Positions 39,349 to 47,156 of a stretch of DNA of 57,636 bases are shown piece after piece. The stretch lies in contig ASKX01000005.1 of assembly GCA_000398025.1 (NCBI GenBank), forward strand, positions 1 through 57,636, in the 5' to 3' direction. The position numbers were made by a program, and so were the translations under genes. The notes beneath the pieces are model-generated. The model was not told the origin of the DNA and did no database searches. It saw nothing but the letters and a program-made list of their open reading frames with translations. This DNA comes from Candidatus Paceibacter normanii SCGC AAA255-P19 (GTDB lineage: Bacteria > Patescibacteriota > Minisyncoccia > Minisyncoccales > Paceibacteraceae). Numbering within the stretch: the stretch's first letter is position 1; each line of letters begins with the position of its first letter.

Positions 39349-40032
39349 CTAAATTTTAGATGTGTTTTTTAACCACTGGCCGTATTGGCAATCTGGATTA
39401 TGTGAAGCCGGCATCTCACTTCTCAAAAGCACAACTGCCTCCGCGAAAACTCCTTGAACATAGGAAGGATCGGTATCAATCATAATAATTTCTTTTTTAA
39501 AAGGCAACCGGTCAATAAAGCCATTTCCCTTATCTACTACATAGAAAGCTAAACATCCTTTTTTAACAGTTTTATACCCATTTTTTTCCAGTAAATAAGT
39601 ATAAATATCCATTTGCAGCTGGAAACGGTCATAGACAGTAGGTACTTTGCTGCCAGTTGATTTATAATCGAGAGGCGCTAACTTCCCATCGCTAAATTCT
39701 AAAACATCATCCACTGCTCCAAAAAGAGTGGCGTCTAATTCAGCATCATAATAGCGTATTCCTTTAAAATTGCTTCGCCATTCGTCTAACAATTTCTGGT
39801 TCGGAAAAAGCTTAGCTGGAATATTATAGGCTACCAGTAAGGGATGAAGCTCTTTCTTTTTTCTGTATTTATCGAATTCTTCTTTGAGAAGGACGTCTAC
39901 GGCCGCATTAAGAGCATAAGGGTAAGGTTGCGGCCTTTTGATCCCCTGCCGCTTATCCAGCCAAAAACAAAGCGGACACTCATAATACAAGTTCAAAGAA
40001 TTCGGAGAAAGTTGTATTGGCTTATTGTTCAT
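39349..40032 (-). CDS. PD-(D/E)XK nuclease-like protein (Cas4/AddB-type)
   Basis: 227 residues. LSPNSLNLYYECPLCFWL is the start usual in RecB-like nucleases, with two Cys there. GAVDDVLEFSDGKLAPLDYKSTG provides D ... D-x-K, and YDRFQLQMDIYTYLLEKNGY the conserved Gln/Tyr motif. A late Cys (NPDCQYGQWL) may complete an iron-sulfur site. There are no cas genes near, so a general DNA repair nuclease is likely. Confidence 0.82.
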   Translation of the reverse strand: MNNKPIQLSPNSLNLYYECPLCFWLDKRQGIKRPQPYPYALNAAVDVLLKEEFDKYRKKKELHPLLVAYNIPAKLFPNQKLLDEWRSNFKGIRYYDAELDATLFGAVDDVLEFSDGKLAPLDYKSTGSKVPTVYDRFQLQMDIYTYLLEKNGYKTVKKGCLAFYVVDKGNGFIDRLPFKKEIIMIDTDPSYVQGVFAEAVVLLRSEMPASHNPDCQYGQWLKNTSKI

Positions 40033-40423
40033 TAATAATTTTAACTATTATCCTTCGTTCTCTGGGGCCATCCACTTCAACCAAAAAGATCTGCTGCCAA
40101 GTCCCCCGAATTAATCTGCCGTTTTCAACCATTAGAGTTCTCCCCTGCCCCAATAAGCCGGAAAGAATATGGGAATCAGCGTTGTCATCAATTTTATTAT
40201 GAAGAAAATCAAAGCCAGAGACCATTTTTTTCAAAACTGCCAGCCAATCCTGTTTCAGGCCAGATTCATTTTCCGTTAAAACAATAGCTGCTGTAGAATG
40301 AGGCGCAAAAATAAACACCAAACCATCTTTTACTCCGCTTTCTCTAACCATTTCTTCCACTTTATCAGTAATATCAATTAATTGATATCTATTTTCACTT
40401 GAAATACTAAACTCTTTAACCAT
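40022..40423 (-). CDS. YjbQ family protein
   Basis: 133 residues of the UPF0047/YjbQ family, annotated elsewhere as having weak thiamine-phosphate synthase activity. FIFAPHSTAAIVLTENE, HILSGLLGQGRTLMVENGRLIRGTWQQIFLVEVDGPRERRIIVKI are signature segments with the conserved His residues. It overlaps the nuclease gene by 11 bases. The true physiological role is not established. Confidence 0.93.
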   Translation of the reverse strand: MVKEFSISSENRYQLIDITDKVEEMVRESGVKDGLVFIFAPHSTAAIVLTENESGLKQDWLAVLKKMVSGFDFLHNKIDDNADSHILSGLLGQGRTLMVENGRLIRGTWQQIFLVEVDGPRERRIIVKIINEQ

Positions 40424-40429
40424 TAGAAT

Positions 40430-40915
40430 TTATTTATTAGTCCACTCTTTTAAACTTTTGATGGTCTGGTTTGGAGGAATGCCAACAACGACGTGATAAG
40501 CTGGAATATTTTGAGTAATTACTGCTCCTGCCCCAATCACTGACCCTTTCCCTATTTCTTTTCCGGGAAGGATAATACTTCCTGCTCCGAGGAAAGTTCC
40601 TTTCTTAATTTTAATCTTTTTAAAAGTGTCTTTTCTTTCTGCTCCCTCTTTCGAAAGTTTATGGGTTACACCCACAATAGAACAATTTGGCCCTACTTGA
40701 ACGTCATTTTCTATGTCGACAAATTCAACATATGCGCCAGCATTAATGTCTACGTTCTTTCCTAATTTACTTTTCTTTATGGATGCTCTTTCAAAAATTC
40801 GGCAACTATCTCCTATTTCTGAATCGTGGATAATGCAATATTCTCTAATTTGAACGCTCTTGCTTACAGTTGAATTAATGATTTTTGAAGATGGGTCAAT
40901 TAATGATTTTTTCAT
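40430..40915 (-). CDS. Left-handed beta-helix acyltransferase
   Basis: 161 residues of hexapeptide repeats (IREYCIIHDSEIGDSCRIFE, VDINAGAYVEF, VQVGPNCSIVG, GTFLGAGSIILPGKEIGKGSVIGAGAVIT), the LbetaH fold of sugar O-/N-acetyltransferases such as WbbJ or PglD types. The start is ATG 40915, since the frame further upstream lies in the next gene. It may modify cell-surface sugars. Confidence 0.88.
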   Translation of the reverse strand: MKKSLIDPSSKIINSTVSKSVQIREYCIIHDSEIGDSCRIFERASIKKSKLGKNVDINAGAYVEFVDIENDVQVGPNCSIVGVTHKLSKEGAERKDTFKKIKIKKGTFLGAGSIILPGKEIGKGSVIGAGAVITQNIPAYHVVVGIPPNQTIKSLKEWTNK

Positions 40916-40929
40916 GTTCGGAATAAATC

Positions 40930-41208
40930 TCAAGGCTTGTGAATATATTTTTTCCAAAATTCCTTTAAAAATGGAAGGATTAAAGTTGAAAATATAAAAG
41001 CACCTGCAGGAACAATTGCATTCAGCCAAGGTTGAGCAATATTGACAAGACTTAGATAAAATCCTACGACCAGATAGATAAAAACTGTAATCAAAATCCT
41101 CCTAGTATGACTTGTCTCCCAAGCCTTATCAACTTCCACTCTTTTATTCCTTTCCTTAATTTCTCTAATTTCTTTTTCTAATTGCTCTTCTGTCATTAAT
41201 TTATCCAA
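40930..41208 (-). CDS. Small protein with two membrane helices
   Basis: 92 residues: a charged N-terminal helix (EEQLEKEIREIKERNKRVEVD), then two membrane segments (about 38-58 and 63-82) and a basic tail. The pattern is frequent in CPR genomes, but I know no function. ATG at residue 5 (MTEEQ) is an alternative start. It lies between the acyltransferase and the Cys-rich small gene. Confidence 0.7.
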   Translation of the reverse strand: MDKLMTEEQLEKEIREIKERNKRVEVDKAWETSHTRRILITVFIYLVVGFYLSLVNIAQPWLNAIVPAGAFIFSTLILPFLKEFWKKYIHKP

Positions 41209-41215
41209 TCTCGGC

Positions 41216-41458
41216 CTAAGTTTTGATTATTTTTGATTTTGCTTTTTTAATTTCAGCGGGTTTCTCTAATAATTTCCCCTTGTAAAGTTTATATAAAAGA
41301 GGGATTACGCCGCAATCTCTACACTTGCCCCAACCGCATTTTCCTTTGTTTTCCTTTGACAGCATCTGACAAAGGGCAATCTCCCTATCAAAAACTTCCT
41401 TTTTGATAATATTTTTCTTCAAACCTGTTTTACAAGTTAATTTATTTTTCATTTTCAT
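41216..41458 (-). CDS. Small Cys-containing protein
   Basis: 80 residues with CQMLSKENKGKCGWGKCRDCG, four to five Cys in a CxxC-like arrangement, followed by IPLLYKLYKGKLLEKP. Metal binding is likely. The basic, compact form resembles conserved small CPR proteins of unknown role. No membrane segment. Confidence 0.7.
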   Translation of the reverse strand: MKMKNKLTCKTGLKKNIIKKEVFDREIALCQMLSKENKGKCGWGKCRDCGVIPLLYKLYKGKLLEKPAEIKKAKSKIIKT

Positions 41459-41473
41459 ATACCTTTAGGTTTT

Positions 41474-41908
41474 TCATGAAGCAATTTTACTCAAATCACC
41501 GTTAAGAATTACCGGTTCCATAGCTTTGATTTCACCTTCATAAGTTACGTTAGGAATTTCATTTAATAAAAACGTTTTCTTGTTTAATATGTGAGCAAAC
41601 CCTATTTCCATAAAAACGCTTCCACCGATATAACCTTTGATACCTTTTTTATCAAAATTTAAAACCAGAATGGCATTGGCCTCTTTTATTTTCTCAAAAT
41701 AATACCTGAAAGAATCTTGCCTTATTACCCTGTTTGAGAATTCACCACTTTCTTTTTCTTCCAAGATCTGTTCTAAAGTCACTTCTCCATTTAAAATCAT
41801 CTCAATGGTTTTGGGAATAATTACTTCGTGACCTTCCTTAATTAGCTGGTCAGCCACCCCTTTAATTTTATTGGCAAAATCCAAACTAACACAAATCGCA
41901 ATTTTCAT
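41474..41908 (-). CDS. Nucleoside 2-deoxyribosyltransferase-like protein
   Basis: 144 residues. MKIAICVSLDFANKIKGVADQLIKEGHEVIIP is a Rossmann-like start and NAILVLNFDKKGIKGYIGGSVFMEIGFAHILNKKTFLLNEIP matches the small deoxyribosyltransferase/DUF4406-like group. It may act on nucleotides or only bind them. Its start is copied at 35889-35935, and a copy of the MFS gene end lies just upstream. Confidence 0.8.
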   Translation of the reverse strand: MKIAICVSLDFANKIKGVADQLIKEGHEVIIPKTIEMILNGEVTLEQILEEKESGEFSNRVIRQDSFRYYFEKIKEANAILVLNFDKKGIKGYIGGSVFMEIGFAHILNKKTFLLNEIPNVTYEGEIKAMEPVILNGDLSKIAS

Positions 41909-41914
41909 GATACT

Positions 41915-41973
41915 TCATTCTACCAAAAAATTGCCCTCGGGCGTAGCCCTACGGGCGAGCCCCTCTCGGCGAC
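41915..41973. repeat. Copied MFS gene end plus GC-rich hairpin
   Basis: TTCTACCAAAAAATTGCC and flanking bases match the last codons of the MFS gene at 43696-43716 (21 identical bases). Next comes a GGGCGTAGCCCTACGGGCGAGCCCC stretch in which GGGC/GCCC units pair, then TCGGCGAC. A related TCAAAAAATCGCC lies before the CYTH gene near 37097. Confidence 0.75.
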
Positions 41974-41975
41974 TA

Positions 41976-42004
41976 TTGTTGCTGGGGCAAATTGGGTTTA
42001 TAAT
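41976..42004 (+). promoter_or_regulatory. Promoter of the holin-like gene
   Basis: TTGTTG, 17 bases, TATAAT. The leader is about 55 bases. Confidence 0.7.
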
Positions 42005-42066
42005 GAAACAATGCCCTCGTTTTGAGGAGAAAGGTCGAAGCAACTTCTTTTCAATAGAAACAAAAT

Positions 42067-42387
42067 ATGGCTGAATTTTTAATCCTTCTTGCTGCCTCAG
42101 GAGTCAAAATAATTGTTGTCTTAATAGGGATTGATGTAATTTTAGGAGTGATTGGCGCGCTTTTGAAAAAAGAATTTGTCTTGGGAAAGCTGGCTGGTTT
42201 TATGAGAAAGGGTATCTTGCCCTATGTTCTTGGTTTTGTTGTTTTGGTACTGGCCGGCCAGGCCGTGCCCGCTTTGGGAACTATTGTAACGATTGCTTAT
42301 TGGCTGATTGTGCTCGCCCTGATCGGTTCAATTCTGGATAATCTTGGAAAAATGGGAGTCCCAATACCAAAGATACTGAGGAAGTAG
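42067..42387 (+). CDS. Phage-holin-family-like small membrane protein
   Basis: 106 residues with three membrane helices (about 8-30, 48-66, 72-92) and short charged turns (KKEFVLGKLAGFMRKGILPY), the layout of the Bacteroides/phage holin families often found singly in Patescibacteria. No lysin or phage gene is nearby, so a house-keeping membrane role is as likely. It stands alone between its own promoter and terminator. Confidence 0.72.
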   Translation: MAEFLILLAASGVKIIVVLIGIDVILGVIGALLKKEFVLGKLAGFMRKGILPYVLGFVVLVLAGQAVPALGTIVTIAYWLIVLALIGSILDNLGKMGVPIPKILRK

Positions 42388-42407
42388 CAATCCGTTTGTT
42401 TGACAGA

Positions 42408-42440
42408 AAAAGAAGCGTCAATTATCGGCGCTTCTTTTTA
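42408..42440 (+). terminator. Terminator after the holin-like gene
   Basis: AGAAGCG-(11 bases)-CGCTTCT followed by TTTTATT. The AAAAAGAAGCG side gives weak function in the other direction too. Confidence 0.8.
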
Positions 42441-42469
42441 TTCACTCACATATTCGGGCTTAACTCGGT

Positions 42470-42937
42470 TTAGCCCGACTCAATTAGACCGCCGGCATAG
42501 AAAAACTTATAAATCTCTTTTCCTCCCTTAGAGATTGTTTCTAGCCCAGCCAATTCATCAATAGAGCCTTCGAAGTCCGGCTCACATATATATTTATATT
42601 CGTCTTTTTCCCATTCTACTTTTTTCCAAGTCCTTGTGGTTTGCCAGTTTTCCATTAAGGCCCCTCTCAAAATCTTATCCATTTCTTCATCTGGCGTTCC
42701 TTTGTAACTCCCATAATATGACATTGACCAAACAGCTTTATCTTTATGATAAACAGCTTCCAGTCCCATAAAAACTCCCTTTCCTGCGTAATAAACGTCT
42801 CGATAGAACCAATCCCCCTCTTTATGTTCAAGTTGGGTTGAGCCGTTAAAAGCTGGCTCCGCTTTACCACCGGTACCGGCATAGGTTTTTATTCTCGCCT
42901 TCAATAAAAATTGTGTAAGCTCTTCTTTGTTTAACAT
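42470..42937 (-). CDS. DUF5680-type protein
   Basis: 155 residues. LTQFLLKARIKTYAGTGGKAEPAFNGSTQLEH and FYRDVYYAGKGVFMGLEAVYHKDKAVWSMSYYG match the DUF5680 domain, a small alpha/beta domain found alone or fused to helix-turn-helix regulators. Function unknown. It precedes the GNAT gene with a 6-base gap. Confidence 0.85.
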   Translation of the reverse strand: MLNKEELTQFLLKARIKTYAGTGGKAEPAFNGSTQLEHKEGDWFYRDVYYAGKGVFMGLEAVYHKDKAVWSMSYYGSYKGTPDEEMDKILRGALMENWQTTRTWKKVEWEKDEYKYICEPDFEGSIDELAGLETISKGGKEIYKFFYAGGLIESG

Positions 42938-42943
42938 ATTTGA

Positions 42944-43462
42944 TTATTTTACCTTAGCAAATAATAAATCATCTAAAAATTTATTGCCTTTCTTCACGTG
43001 TTTTCTCAATTTCCCTTCATATTTGTATCCTACATTTTTCAAAACACCAGCCGAAGCTTTATTAGACGGGAAAGCAAAAGCATATATTCTTTTTAAACCC
43101 AACCTTTCAAAACCATATTCTGTTACTAATTTTACGGCTTCGGTCATAATCCCTTGCCCCCAATGCTCTTTTCCTAGCCAATACCCTATTTCTGCGCTAT
43201 GGCCATATATTCTGTCTAAGCCAATTCCGCCAATAACTTCTCTATTTGCCGTAATGGCAAAGTTCATTTCGGTTTTTTTCTTTTTCCTGTTTAATTTTAG
43301 GTTATGGTTAATCCACCAGCGTGCATCTTTCAATTTATAAGGAAAAGGAATTCTTAAAGTATTCCGTGCTATTGTCCGGTTATTGATATTTTTCATCAAT
43401 GACTTTTCGTCTCCCTTCCCAAACGGCCTCAATATAAATCTTTTTGAACGAATTATCGCCAT
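42944..43462 (-). CDS. GNAT acetyltransferase, RimJ/RimL-like
   Basis: 172 residues. FILRPFGKGDEKSLMKNINN is a RimJ-like start, and IGYWLGKEHWGQGIMTEAVKLVTEYGFERLGLKRIYA the acetyl-CoA-binding motif A (Q-x-x-G-x-G/A-like). It probably acetylates a protein N-terminus or small amine. A 3-base gap separates it from the DUF167 gene. Confidence 0.9.
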   Translation of the reverse strand: MAIIRSKRFILRPFGKGDEKSLMKNINNRTIARNTLRIPFPYKLKDARWWINHNLKLNRKKKKTEMNFAITANREVIGGIGLDRIYGHSAEIGYWLGKEHWGQGIMTEAVKLVTEYGFERLGLKRIYAFAFPSNKASAGVLKNVGYKYEGKLRKHVKKGNKFLDDLLFAKVK

Positions 43463-43465
43463 AGT

Positions 43466-43699
43466 CTACACTTTAGTTATTTTGAAAATTTTATTCCTTT
43501 TCTTGAATCCTTTAATTAATCTTACCTTTGGCTCCGGAATCTTGAAATATGACGAAAGAATTTTTCTCACTCCCCTGTTGGCTAATCCTCTTTCCGGCCT
43601 CTCTTTAATTCTTATCTCAAAACTATCTTCCGATTTTTTAATAATTCCTTCCTTTTTTGAATTTGGAAAAACCTTAACCTTAATTAACATCAATATCAT
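43466..43699 (-). CDS. DUF167/YggU family protein
   Basis: 77 residues with IKVKVFPNSKKEG, FEIRIKERPERGLANRGVRKILSSYFKIPEPKVRLIKGFKKRNKIF, the DUF167 pattern. The function of the family is unknown. The start could be the second ATG (MLIKVKV). It overlaps the MFS gene stop by 4 bases. Confidence 0.88.
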   Translation of the reverse strand: MILMLIKVKVFPNSKKEGIIKKSEDSFEIRIKERPERGLANRGVRKILSSYFKIPEPKVRLIKGFKKRNKIFKITKV

Positions 43700-44853
43700 T
43701 CTACCAAAAAATTGCCTCCTTTTCTAATATAATAATAAAAAACCAAAGCACCCAAAAAACTTATTAAACTTGCTGCATAAAAAACAGACTGGATGTCTAA
43801 AATATCCATAACCACTCCCAAAATTAAAGGAGCCAATACAAAACCTAGACTGGCAGCTATCTGCCAAAAACTCATTAAAGTGCCCATGCCCATATTTTTA
43901 CCCAACAAGACAACAAAAGCGGTAGCTGAAGGTATAGCGACAGCAGTGCTGACGCCCAGTACAGCGCTAATCAAAATTAATTCTCCGAGACTCTGAGCAA
44001 ATGGTATTAATAATAGAGTTATCCCGGCTATTAAAGAACCTGCCATAATAAAATAAAACTTATTGTATTGGTCAGCCATCCGGCCAAAAGGTCTTTGCAA
44101 AACAACATTAAAAAGAGTATTAACAGCAAATAAAATACCGACTTGGGTGGCAGAAAGACTGATGCCTGAAGCAAAAAGAGGTAAAAAAACCATCAAGGCA
44201 GAGCGACCCACGGCCACACTCATTCTAAAAAACATCAGACCTTTAATAAGGTTGTGTTTCAAGACGATTTTAAGCGAAATGGGGGTTTCTATTTTTCTTG
44301 AATTTTTTTGGTCAGGTAAGAAAAACAAGGCGATCAGAAAGGCCACAAAAGACAAAAAAGCCAAAGCATAAAAAGCAGCCGATAAATCAAAAGCGTCTTT
44401 CAGAATACCGCCTAAAATTGGGCCTGTCCCCATACCTAAAAACATAGAGATATTAAACGTACCCATAGAAACCGCTTCTTCGCCTTCGTCTCTGGTCTCG
44501 CCCACATAAGCCATAGCAATTGGTACCACCAGGGCCGAGGCAAAACCATGAATCAACCTGACTATAGCTAAAGAATAAACGCTGCCAGCCACCAAATAAA
44601 GCAAAGAAATAATAGAGTAAGCCAGTAACCCAAAAACAATAAATTTCTTTCTGCCCTTTCTGTCAGAAATTCGACCCACTAAAGGCAACACCACTAATCT
44701 CGCTAAAGCAAAACCAGAAAATATGACTCCAAGCCAAATACCGCTAGCCCCCAATGTCGCAGCATAAATTGGCATCAAAGGAGTAATGATGCCCATACCC
44801 AACATAGAAGCGAAAACAGCAATGAATAAAACGTAGAATATTCTTTTTCGCAT
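43696..44853 (-). CDS. MFS transporter
   Basis: 385 residues with twelve predicted membrane helices. The loop 2-3 motif GRISDRKGRKKFIVFGLLAYS and its counterpart FGRMADQYNKFYFI are major-facilitator signatures. VGETRDEGEEAVSMGTFNI and the general order match drug-efflux-type MFS proteins. The final codons are duplicated at 41915-41935. Substrate unknown. Confidence 0.92.
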   Translation of the reverse strand: MRKRIFYVLFIAVFASMLGMGIITPLMPIYAATLGASGIWLGVIFSGFALARLVVLPLVGRISDRKGRKKFIVFGLLAYSIISLLYLVAGSVYSLAIVRLIHGFASALVVPIAMAYVGETRDEGEEAVSMGTFNISMFLGMGTGPILGGILKDAFDLSAAFYALAFLSFVAFLIALFFLPDQKNSRKIETPISLKIVLKHNLIKGLMFFRMSVAVGRSALMVFLPLFASGISLSATQVGILFAVNTLFNVVLQRPFGRMADQYNKFYFIMAGSLIAGITLLLIPFAQSLGELILISAVLGVSTAVAIPSATAFVVLLGKNMGMGTLMSFWQIAASLGFVLAPLILGVVMDILDIQSVFYAASLISFLGALVFYYYIRKGGNFLVE

Positions 44854-44877
44854 AAGTTTTTATTTTATCATTGAAAT

Positions 44878-44940
44878 AAATTCCCGACAACAAAAAATCG
44901 CCTTTTGGGCGACTCATTGAAGATAAACTTCAACAAACTA
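44878..44940. repeat. Repeat fragments between MFS and NUDIX genes
   Basis: TCGCC-ttttg-GGCGA, then TTGAAG-ataaa-CTTCAA, preceded by AATAAATTCCCGACAA. All three resemble pieces of the dispersed families (GAC-flanked palindrome, GAAG palindrome, AATAAATTC repeat). Confidence 0.6.
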
Positions 44941-44952
44941 ATTAAAGCTTTA

Positions 44953-45375
44953 TTATTCTAAAAAATACCTTTTTTCTAAGAATGCTTGGATCTGTTTTAC
45001 GTGACCGGGCAGGATTCTCTCTGGTAAATTATTAAAATCAAACCATTCCCATTTTTCGCACAAATCCGGCTCTTTTACTAAAGGACTATCATCTCCAATG
45101 CCTTCTGCTATAAACCCTACTTGTAGATAGTGAATCTTGCCGGTTAAATCATTAATAAGATTCGTGAATATGAATTTTTCCGCCCTTAAGCCGGTCTCCT
45201 CTTCTAATTCACGAGCGGCAGCTTTTTCCATTTCTTCGCCATCAGCCAAATGGCCTCCTGGCAATCCCCAACTCCCGGCGCCAAAACCCGCTATCCTTTT
45301 TCCCAATAATAATTTTTTATCCCTCAAAACGAATACATTCACTCCTATATGAAATTCTTTAAATTTTCCTTCCAT
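44953..45375 (-). CDS. NUDIX hydrolase
   Basis: 140 residues. GGHLADGEEMEKAAARELEEETGLRAE is the NUDIX box, with GFGAGSWGLPGGHL and VFVLRDKKLLLGKR before it, similar to MutT/NUDT15-like proteins. KWEWFDFNNLPERILPG is the usual C-terminal segment. It is one of three NUDIX genes within 11 kb. Confidence 0.9.
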   Translation of the reverse strand: MEGKFKEFHIGVNVFVLRDKKLLLGKRIAGFGAGSWGLPGGHLADGEEMEKAAARELEEETGLRAEKFIFTNLINDLTGKIHYLQVGFIAEGIGDDSPLVKEPDLCEKWEWFDFNNLPERILPGHVKQIQAFLEKRYFLE

Positions 45376-45501
45376 TTTAACTACAGCCTAAATTTTGGTT
45401 ATTTTAGAATTAGAGTTTCTAATAAAATTATTAAACTGCTAAAAATAAGAGAAATTAAAAACGCAATCCGCCAATTTATTTTTTTAGTAAGAAATGACAT
45501 T
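45376..45501. other. 126-base gap without recognised features
   Basis: AT-rich stretch between the NUDIX and YwbE-like genes. I see no clear promoter, terminator or repeat on either strand. Confidence 0.5.
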
Positions 45502-45765
45502 TTATGTTAGGCCTTCTTGATATTCTTGCCCGTTTATCTTGGGAAATACAGGGTAAATTTTTTGGACCCTGCCGACTTGCCCATCTTTTAACCGCACCTT
45601 GATCCCGCGGTGATGAGAGGCAGAACTCGTCAAAATTTCCGCCACTATTCCGCGGGTAAGCTTTCCGGTTCTCTGGTCCGCTTTAAGCACAACTTCCACT
45701 TCCGAACCGATTTTTACATTTTCCCTCCTTTGCCCGTCCATAATTTTATTTCTCAACTTGTCCAT
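45502..45765 (-). CDS. YwbE-like (DUF2196) protein
   Basis: 87 residues. RRENVKIGSEVEVVLKADQRTGKLTRGIVAEILTSSASHHRGIKVRLKDGQVGRVQKI is the YwbE/DUF2196 signature, a small beta-barrel-like protein of unknown function. Its first bases (ATGGACAAGTTGAGAAAT) are repeated before the start of the next gene upstream. Confidence 0.92.
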   Translation of the reverse strand: MDKLRNKIMDGQRRENVKIGSEVEVVLKADQRTGKLTRGIVAEILTSSASHHRGIKVRLKDGQVGRVQKIYPVFPKINGQEYQEGLT

Positions 45766-45809
45766 AGTGAGTAAGTCGAACTATTGAAGGATTAATTCTT
45801 CGACTTTTT
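45744..45809 (-). repeat. Repeat unit, copy 1 (YwbE start / 45792-gene stop)
   Basis: GGATTAATTCTTCGACTTTT and TTTTATTTCTCAACTTGTCC appear here and again at 46292-46343. In reverse reading the unit codes the KSKN end of one gene and the start of the next. Confidence 0.85.
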
Positions 45810-46304
45810 TTCAAAAGTCCATATATAAAAATCTTCCTTAGTTAAATTTGTCTTTCCTAAAATTTGCTCCCTCATCCTCAATAGAATTTCTGCCATTTTC
45901 TCTCTATTCTTTTTGTCTTGATCCTCTTCATTTTTATAGGGGTCCTTACCTTTAAATTTGGCTTCAATTAAAAAAATATTTATCGCTTTTACAATATCAT
46001 CTGGGGCAGAAATCCACGATTTAACATATTCTTCAAGAAATTTTCTTTGTTTTTTCTTTTGTTCATTGCTATCTTCGTAAAAGTCGCTAAAAAATCCAGT
46101 AGACCCATCCAAGATGTTCCTAAAGTTCTCTATTTGTTGTTGTATTAATCTATTGTAGTTTTCTTTTCGTCTCTCAACAAAAAGACCAATTATAACCAAT
46201 ATAATGGGAAGCAATAAGGGTAAAGAGGGTTCTTTTATTATAGCGATTAAATTATTGACTGCCTGTTGATTAGTTAAAAAATCAATCATTATTTTATTTC
46301 TCAA
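45792..46304 (-). CDS. Membrane-anchored protein of unknown function
   Basis: 170 residues: a membrane helix (about 28-44) near the N-terminus, then a charged helical cytosolic part (ERRKENYNRLIQQQIENFRNIL; KKKQRKFLEEYVKSWISAPDDIVKAINIFLIEAK; EKMAEILLRMREQILGKTNLTKEDFYIW). I do not recognise the family. Both its start and its stop lie in copies of the same repeat, as if a gene had been captured between two repeat units. It precedes the restriction-modification island and could be defence-related, but that is only context. Confidence 0.65.
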   Translation of the reverse strand: MRNKIMIDFLTNQQAVNNLIAIIKEPSLPLLLPIILVIIGLFVERRKENYNRLIQQQIENFRNILDGSTGFFSDFYEDSNEQKKKQRKFLEEYVKSWISAPDDIVKAINIFLIEAKFKGKDPYKNEEDQDKKNREKMAEILLRMREQILGKTNLTKEDFYIWTFEKKSKN

Positions 46305-46343
46305 CTTGTCCTGAATTTATTTCGGGATTAATTCTTCGACTTT
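46292..46343 (-). repeat. Repeat unit, copy 2 (45792-gene start / 46328-gene stop)
   Basis: Same two 20-base blocks as copy 1, joined by CCTGAAtttATTTCGGG, itself an imperfect palindrome. Part of it (AATAAATTCAGGACAAGT) also precedes pheT at 13983-14000. Confidence 0.85.
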
Positions 46344-47122
46344 TGATTTTTAAAATCTTTTTTCTTTAGTCCTATTTTATCGAGTAACAAATCTAGTGAT
46401 TGGGCAAAAAACTTTGGCAATATCACGCCCTCAAAATCTCCCCAATCAACTGTTGGAAAATTCCTCCAGTCGCTGAATCTATTATTGGCAATTGCAAATA
46501 ATTGTATGCCAAGCGATTTTGGCCGGACTTTCAAGTATGGCATCGTTTTGCCATCTTTTAATTCATATTTATCCGTTTGAAAGTCCCCGATGAGGTCCTT
46601 TGCATGTAATCCGTGCAAGATCATACCAAAATCCTCTCCTCCAAACTGTTCTATAATATCGAGCAATGGGAAAAATAGTTCTTCACGGTTAAGTTCTGTC
46701 TCTTGTCCGGGATTAAGCGTTTTCTTCCGATTATTAGCGATTAATTCTTTGTTTAGCGTTCGATAAATTATGTAATGCATTCTTAACTGTCCAGAAGACA
46801 TCGATTTGATTATGTCCACATAAAAAACACCGGAATCGTCTTTCCCATCTATACTTCTAGAAGACGCTAATATTCCGCCAAAGTATTCAGCACAAATCGC
46901 TTCATCTGTAAATGAACCATTCCAAAAAACATCACGTGCAACTCTTAAATTAGCCTTTCCTCTATCCTTTGGGTTTTTTAATTTTCTGAATGCTTTTAGA
47001 AAGATCAAATCTCGTCCTTTTTTATATAATGTGTTAATATCTTGGCCAATCTCTTTAGACGTTGGGCCTAAAACATTTTCAATAATTATATCAATAGACT
47101 TTGGAATAAGTGAGTTGCTCAT
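46328..47122 (-). CDS. Unknown protein next to the restriction-modification island
   Basis: 264 residues, soluble. The N-terminal part IIIENVLGPTSKEIGQDINTLYKKGRDLIFLKAFRKL recalls the DUF4393/Abi-alpha-type phage-resistance proteins, and a helical middle and FPTVDWGDFEGVILPKFFAQSLDLLLDKIGL end follow. The match is by eye and weak. The last residues (QKSKN) are coded by repeat copy 2. Position beside methylase and endonuclease genes would suit an abortive-infection role. Confidence 0.55.
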   Translation of the reverse strand: MSNSLIPKSIDIIIENVLGPTSKEIGQDINTLYKKGRDLIFLKAFRKLKNPKDRGKANLRVARDVFWNGSFTDEAICAEYFGGILASSRSIDGKDDSGVFYVDIIKSMSSGQLRMHYIIYRTLNKELIANNRKKTLNPGQETELNREELFFPLLDIIEQFGGEDFGMILHGLHAKDLIGDFQTDKYELKDGKTMPYLKVRPKSLGIQLFAIANNRFSDWRNFPTVDWGDFEGVILPKFFAQSLDLLLDKIGLKKKDFKNQKSKN

Positions 47123-47156
47123 ATCTTTGATTTGGCAAAAGCAAATCGCGGAAAAT

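Noticed and set aside
39349..40032. CRISPR-associated Cas4
   Set aside because: The nuclease core fits, but there are no cas genes or arrays and the full four-Cys set is not clear; kept as a general RecB-like nuclease.
40916..41029. Longer N-terminus of the beta-helix acyltransferase
   Set aside because: It lies within the two-helix membrane protein gene and is Cys/Phe-rich without hexapeptide repeats.
42067..42387. Prophage
   Set aside because: Only one holin-like gene; no integrase, terminase, capsid or lysin genes are nearby.
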